This document shows positions 15,398 through 19,181 of a DNA stretch of 19,181 nt, piece after piece (the first letter of the stretch is position 1; the number at the start of each line of letters is the position of its first letter). The DNA lies in the NCBI GenBank assembly GCA_023429565.1, contig JAEZDJ010000091.1:1-19181 (forward strand). Reading direction: 5' to 3'. Origin of the DNA: Actinomycetes bacterium (GTDB lineage Bacteria; Actinomycetota; Coriobacteriia; Coriobacteriales; Eggerthellaceae). The notes beneath the pieces were generated by a model. That model had not been told where the DNA came from. It worked only from the letters and a program-made list of their open reading frames with translations, and made no database searches. The position numbers and the translations under genes are program-made.

Positions 15398-17299
15398 TTA
15401 TCGGACATTCCGCGGCTCGGAAATCACCTGTATGGCACCGTAAGGGCAGACTTGGATACAGGTCTTGCACTTTATGCACAGACGCTGGTCAATGTAGCCC
15501 GGCTTGCCGAACCTGCCCTTGATGGCGTTGCCTGGGCAGGTTTGCAAGCAGCAGCGTTCTCCTTGACATCGGCGCTTGTCTATCTCCAAACGTATCAGGC
15601 CTTTGCAGACAAGGGCATGGCAAGAGCCTTCGATGTGCTCTATGAAATCCTGCCGGAAAAACCTCAACGCGCTCTGCAGCGGTCGCATGGCGGAACGGCC
15701 CAAGCCGCAGAGGGAACCCTTGGGGATCCAGTCCACCAGCTTTTCCAGGGCCTCGATGTCTTCCGGTCGCCCTCGGCCGTCCACGATGCCGTCCAGCAGA
15801 TCGGCCGCCTCCCGCAAACCGTCTTTGCACGACCGGCAACGTCCGCATGACTCGCCGGCGGAGAAGTGCATGAAGTACCGCACCGTGTCCACCACGCACT
15901 GGTCGGGACCGAGCACCACGATCCCTCCGGAACCCATGATGCCGCCCAATGACGCGAGGCTGTCAAAGTCGATGGGCCGGTCTCCTCCTTCCAAGGGAAT
16001 CAGCATTCCTGACGGTCCGCCGATCTGCGCGGCGACCGCATCGTGTCCACCGCCGATTTCGCCGATGATCGTGCCGAGCGTGGTCCCAAGCTTCACCTCG
16101 ATCAGGCCGTTGCGGGGAACGCTTCCCGTCAAGGAGAAGACCTTGGTCCCCGCATTGCCCGATGACCCGATGCCCGAAAGGGTTTCAGGACCACGGCTGA
16201 TCGCCACGGGCACGTTTGCCAAGGTTTCCACGTTATTGATCACCGTCGGCTTCCCCCAAAGCCCTTTCTCGACAGGATAGGGAGGACGCTTCCGTGGCCG
16301 ATACCCCCGATTCTCAAGCACCGACAGCATGGAGGTCTCCTCGCCGCAGACATACGCGCCGGCACTCGTGACGATCGACACGTCAAGGCCATAGCCGGAA
16401 CCCAGAATGTCCCTGCCGAGGAGATTCTCCTGCCGGGCGACGTCGATGGCATACCGCATCGACTCGATGGCCCGGGGATACTCGGCACGGATGAACACAT
16501 AGGCAGTGTGGGCTCCGATGGCGTAGGCTCCCAGGGCGAGTCCCTCAAGCACCCGGTAGGGCGAACTCTCCATGAGGGTCCTGTCCATGTATGCCCCCGG
16601 ATCACCCTCGTCCGCATTGACGATGAAATATCGTTCATCGGACTGCTCTTGGGCGGCCAATCGCCATTTCTGCCCCGTCGGGAAGCCAGCCCCTCCCCGG
16701 CCCCTGAGCCCCGAGGCCTCGACAGCGTCGATGACCTCTTGGGGCTTTCCGGCGGACAGCGCGGCCGCGAGGCCCGCATACCCTCCCACGGCAGCGTATT
16801 CCCTGAGCGACGCGGGATCCACCAAGCCACATTCGGAAAGCACGAGACGGCGCTGCCCCTTGAGAAAAGGCAGCTCGTCGAGACCCCGCTCCGCTCCCGC
16901 GGCCAAGGCATGCGTTCTCCCCACAAGGGCATGGCTGTCAACATAGCATATTCCCAACAGCCCGTCAGAGGGAAACACGCCAGTCACCAGCCCCTCCACG
17001 AGACGAGGGACCTCTGCAGGCGTCACCCGCTCGTACACCAATCGCGGAAAGGAGGGACGGTATATCTCGACCAGGGGCTCCGCGAAGCACAGTCCCCGAC
17101 AACCTGCCTCGACGAGCAAGCAGCCATCCGGCAACCGTCGCCGAAACTCATCAAGCACCGCGCCGCCTCCCGCCGCCTGCCCACAGGTGGACATGGTGAC
17201 GGATATCCTTGGACCGGAAGGATACAGCCGCCCTATGCCCTCTTGCTCCAGCCGCGTGACGCTGGCAGCTTCTTGGAATACTCGTATGTCGTTATTCAC
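15398..17299 (-). CDS. NuoF/HydB-like NADH-oxidising flavoprotein with C-terminal ferredoxin domain
   Basis: About 633 residues if started at GTG 17299, which overlaps the end of the NuoE-like gene by 8 bases; TTG 17326 is an alternative. Order of domains: an N-terminal thioredoxin-like [2Fe-2S] region (TMSTCGQAAGG, then EAGCRGLC); the NuoF core with FMN site GRGGAGFPTG (200-209) and NADH site GDPGAYMDR (232-240); a [4Fe-4S] site SCGRCRSC (Cys485, 488, 491) plus Cys531; and a two-cluster ferredoxin tail. This is the layout of HydB/HndC-type diaphorase subunits of hydrogenases and formate dehydrogenases. In the first tail motif (CQGERCCLQTC) the second expected Cys is Glu581; the second motif (CIKCKTCIQVC) is complete. 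The usual NuoG-like or catalytic partner is absent next door. Confidence 0.9.
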   Translation of the reverse strand: MNNDIRVFQEAASVTRLEQEGIGRLYPSGPRISVTMSTCGQAAGGGAVLDEFRRRLPDGCLLVEAGCRGLCFAEPLVEIYRPSFPRLVYERVTPAEVPRLVEGLVTGVFPSDGLLGICYVDSHALVGRTHALAAGAERGLDELPFLKGQRRLVLSECGLVDPASLREYAAVGGYAGLAAALSAGKPQEVIDAVEASGLRGRGGAGFPTGQKWRLAAQEQSDERYFIVNADEGDPGAYMDRTLMESSPYRVLEGLALGAYAIGAHTAYVFIRAEYPRAIESMRYAIDVARQENLLGRDILGSGYGLDVSIVTSAGAYVCGEETSMLSVLENRGYRPRKRPPYPVEKGLWGKPTVINNVETLANVPVAISRGPETLSGIGSSGNAGTKVFSLTGSVPRNGLIEVKLGTTLGTIIGEIGGGHDAVAAQIGGPSGMLIPLEGGDRPIDFDSLASLGGIMGSGGIVVLGPDQCVVDTVRYFMHFSAGESCGRCRSCKDGLREAADLLDGIVDGRGRPEDIEALEKLVDWIPKGSLCGLGRSAMRPLQSALRFFRQDFIEHIEGSCHALVCKGLIRLEIDKRRCQGERCCLQTCPGNAIKGRFGKPGYIDQRLCIKCKTCIQVCPYGAIQVISEPRNVR

Positions 17300-17783
17300 C
17301 AATGCTTTCACGCACCTCTTGGACAATTGTCGTCACCTCACGCAAGCGAGCGCGTCCCCACACCGTATCGCCCATGACCAATATCGGCGCCTGGCTGCAC
17401 GCCCCGATGCAATGGACCTTGCGGATGGTCAGAAGCCCGTCTTCGGTCGTCTGCCCTTCCTTGAGCCCCAGCTGCGATTCCAGCGACGCGAGCAGGCGGT
17501 CTGATCCGGCACCATGGCAGGCCGTCCCGTCGCAGACCTCTAAGACATAACGGCCCACCGGCACCATCGAGAAACGCGTGAAGAACGCGCCCATGGCCTC
17601 AATGACCTCCAGGTCGACTCCCGCCTTCTCGGACAGGTGCGTCAAAGCCTCCTGCGGCAAATAGCGATAGACATCCTGGAGGCAGTTCAGAACCGTGATG
17701 ATCTGCCCGGTCCTGTCGGGATACTCCGCAAGCAGATCATCGACCCGAGCACGCATCGCATCCGAATCCAGCACTAGTCCCAC
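17292..17783 (-). CDS. NuoE-like [2Fe-2S] subunit
   Basis: About 163 residues if started at GTG 17783, behind GGAGGAAGGAG; GTG 17774 and ATG 17816 are alternatives. The frame stays open up to 17900, but that part covers a terminator-like hairpin and is unlikely to be coding. After a helical part (GQIITVLNCLQDVYRYLPQE) comes the thioredoxin-like domain with the four cluster ligands Cys84 and Cys89 (CDGTAC) and Cys125 and Cys129 (CIGAC). NuoE-like subunits pass electrons between the FMN of the NuoF-like partner and other centres. It is coupled to the NuoF-like gene by a short overlap. Confidence 0.9.
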   Translation of the reverse strand: MGLVLDSDAMRARVDDLLAEYPDRTGQIITVLNCLQDVYRYLPQEALTHLSEKAGVDLEVIEAMGAFFTRFSMVPVGRYVLEVCDGTACHGAGSDRLLASLESQLGLKEGQTTEDGLLTIRKVHCIGACSQAPILVMGDTVWGRARLREVTTIVQEVRESIGE

Positions 17784-17821
17784 GCTCCTTCCTCCCAACG
17801 TTCGTAGCGTCTCCATCCGTG

Positions 17822-17854
17822 AACAGGAGCCCCGCCGGCACAGGGGCTCCTGTT
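17822..17854 (-). terminator. Hairpin between the DmsB-like and NuoE-like genes
   Basis: AACAGGAGCCCC (17822-17833) pairs perfectly with GGGGCTCCTGTT (17843-17854) around a nine-base loop. It is 77 bases after the stop of the DmsB-like gene and about 40 bases before the NuoE-like start. There is no clear T tract on the minus strand. It may end or reduce the upstream transcript, or protect processed mRNA ends. Confidence 0.6.
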
Positions 17855-17930
17855 GTACTTCGCTGGTCAATTCCGCCGATTCTGCAGCGTGCTGCGGCAA
17901 CGGAATCGCATATAAGATCAGATCGCCGGA

Positions 17931-18677
17931 TCAGCCGTCCTCGTTCTTGCTGCGGGCCAGAGTCTCTTCGACCGACGCCGATTTGAGCACGAGACGGTCA
18001 TAGCCGACCAAGCCGGAATACACTTCGGTCGCTTGCTCGGGCGTCTCGAAGACCGCGGGCAGATACTCGCCGCGGCTGGCCAACAGCTCCAACGCGCGCT
18101 CCTCGTCGTAGGACACGACCTTCTTGTGCTCATGCATGGGCTTAAACACGATGGCGGGCTTCGCCACGTCGCCCGAAGGCATGTCCTCGAGCTGCTTCAA
18201 GGTGCCGTACCGCTTCTCCATCTCCTCCAGCGGGCCGAAGTCCAGCGCGCGTTGTGGGCAGGAGGTCACGCAGATCGGCAGCTCCCCCTGCACCAGCTTG
18301 TCATAGCACATCGTGCATTTGGTCATGGGCGTCCCCGGAGCGTCGTCCTCGAAGGCAGGAGCCCCGTAGGGACAAGCCGTCCAGCAGTCGCGGGAACCCT
18401 TGCACTTCTCGGCATCGAGCAGCACCGCGCCAAACTGATCTTCTTTAAACAGGGCATTCTGGTCGCAGGCCTCGACACAGACGGGGTTCTCGCAGTGGTA
18501 GCACGTCGCGAACAGCAGGTGCATGCGGACATGGGGGAACGTGCCCTTCTCCCACTGCATCATGCGCAGCCATTTCACGGGACCCGACTCGATGTTGTTC
18601 CAGTCACGGCAGGACACCGTGCAGCCGTGGCAGTTGGTGCAGCGGCTCTGGTCAAAGAAGAAGCCGTATTGTGTCAT
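17931..18677 (-). CDS. DmsB-like iron-sulfur electron-transfer subunit
   Basis: A 248-residue protein; ATG at 18677 follows GGAGGG at 7 bases. It carries four ferredoxin-type cysteine groups: Cys13/16/19/23, Cys59/62/67/71, Cys92/98/102 and Cys121/124/136/140. This is the plan of DmsB/NrfC/PhsB subunits that wire a molybdopterin enzyme to its electron donor. In the third group (CKGSRDCWTACPYGAP) the second ligand is Ser95 instead of Cys. In E. coli DmsB the equivalent change, and in NarH a natural Trp, yields a [3Fe-4S] centre. No signal peptide is seen, as usual for partners carried by a Tat-exported large subunit. It overlaps the molybdoenzyme gene by ATGA, so the two are coupled. No DmsC-like anchor follows. 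Confidence 0.92.
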   Translation of the reverse strand: MTQYGFFFDQSRCTNCHGCTVSCRDWNNIESGPVKWLRMMQWEKGTFPHVRMHLLFATCYHCENPVCVEACDQNALFKEDQFGAVLLDAEKCKGSRDCWTACPYGAPAFEDDAPGTPMTKCTMCYDKLVQGELPICVTSCPQRALDFGPLEEMEKRYGTLKQLEDMPSGDVAKPAIVFKPMHEHKKVVSYDEERALELLASRGEYLPAVFETPEQATEVYSGLVGYDRLVLKSASVEETLARSKNEDG

Positions 18678-19181
18678 TGCAATCCCTCCTCGCCGAGCAC
18701 ATAGTCCGACACGAGATCGAGCTGAAGGTCCGGCTCGAGCTTCTGAACCTCCACCAGACCGTTGCTCAGGCAGGCGCCCAGCGCGTCGCCATAGAAGTTC
18801 GGCGAGATAAGGAGGTTGCAGTCCCCACGCATGTCTACGCCGTCGGGCATGAGCTCAGTCTTGACGCCGCTCGGCTCATACCAACGGCCGAAGATGATGC
18901 AGCAGACGCCCGGCGTCATGCGCGAGGTGACGTAGGCCGGGATGTGGCACTCCCCGGAGTCGCTGAACACGCGCACCTTGTCGCCGTCCTCGATGTTGCG
19001 GGCCTTCGCGTCGGCAACTGACATCCAGACCGAGTTGCGGTACTCGTCGCGGAACCAGAGGCTGTGCTCGTAGGCGGTGTGCTGGCGGAAGATCGAGTGG
19101 GGCGTGACCATGTAGAGCGGGTAGTCCTTGACGCGGGGCGAGAGCATGCCCTGAGGCGACTTGCGCCAGATGGGATAGGGC
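18674..19181 (-). CDS. DmsA-like molybdopterin oxidoreductase, C-terminal part only
   Basis: About 168 codons up to the stop at 18674; the rest lies beyond the right edge. The visible part is the molybdopterin-dinucleotide-binding domain of the DMSO reductase family: YPLYMVTPHSIFRQHTAYEH, WMSVADAKARNIEDGDKVRV, VTSRMTPGVCCIIFGRWYEP, MRGDCNLLISPNF and LSNGLVEVQK. These match the corresponding strings of DmsA-type catalytic subunits. The substrate, the metal-binding residue and any Tat signal lie outside the window, so DMSO reductase activity itself is not shown. It is the first seen gene of the pair with the DmsB-like subunit. Confidence 0.9.
   Translation of the reverse strand, partial: PYPIWRKSPQGMLSPRVKDYPLYMVTPHSIFRQHTAYEHSLWFRDEYRNSVWMSVADAKARNIEDGDKVRVFSDSGECHIPAYVTSRMTPGVCCIIFGRWYEPSGVKTELMPDGVDMRGDCNLLISPNFYGDALGACLSNGLVEVQKLEPDLQLDLVSDYVLGEEGLQ

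Noticed and set aside
15398..17783. Part of a respiratory complex I (nuo) operon
   Set aside because: Only NuoE- and NuoF-like genes are present, the NuoF-like protein has the N- and C-terminal extra domains of HydB-type subunits, and a terminator follows directly.

Overview
This is a 19 kb stretch of a GC-rich bacterial chromosome. The gene types suggest an anaerobic actinobacterium of the Coriobacteriia, most likely Eggerthellaceae. The supporting features are a DmsA/DmsB-type molybdoenzyme, a HydB/NuoF-like diaphorase carrying extra ferredoxin clusters, a fused SecDF, a membrane-anchored LuxR regulator and many flavoproteins. The taxonomic call is inference; there is no rRNA or other marker gene here.

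Layout. Positions 1-5588 are read on the minus strand: a truncated B3/4-domain protein, a split-barrel flavin-binding (PPOX-like) protein, and an apparent operon of an AGCS sodium:amino-acid symporter followed by two overlapping FAD flavoproteins (HI0933/COG2081 type, then COG2509 type). Positions 5860-6524 (plus) hold a Phd/YefM-RelE/ParE-like toxin-antitoxin pair behind an AT-rich promoter with a palindromic candidate operator. Positions 6556-10175 (plus) hold a complete riboflavin uptake operon: promoter, FMN riboswitch, ribU, ecfA1, ecfA2 and ecfT, followed by a second PPOX-like gene and an unrecognised small protein. On the minus strand follow a DUF1292 protein (11147-11470), a single-chain SecDF (11832-14477) with a strong terminator, and a short LuxR-type regulator with two membrane segments (14678-15187). 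Positions 15398-19181 (minus) hold a redox cluster: the C-terminal end of a DmsA-like molybdopterin oxidoreductase, a DmsB-like iron-sulfur subunit, then NuoE-like and NuoF/HydB-like subunits.

How it fits together. The best-supported system is the FMN-sensing riboflavin transporter: the riboswitch should shut the operon when FMN is plentiful, RibU binds riboflavin, and EcfA1/EcfA2/EcfT energise it. The window is rich in flavin users (two split-barrel proteins, two FAD enzymes, an FMN-containing diaphorase), which fits a cell that imports riboflavin. The most unusual region is the redox cluster at the right end. A molybdoenzyme pair with no membrane anchor lies next to a NADH-oxidising NuoE/NuoF pair with no NuoG. 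In both ferredoxin-type proteins the second cysteine of one cluster motif is replaced (Ser in the DmsB-like subunit, Glu in the NuoF-like subunit). I found no CRISPR array, tRNA, rRNA, insertion sequence or prophage gene. I also found no clearly new multi-gene system; the redox cluster is the best candidate for something not well described.
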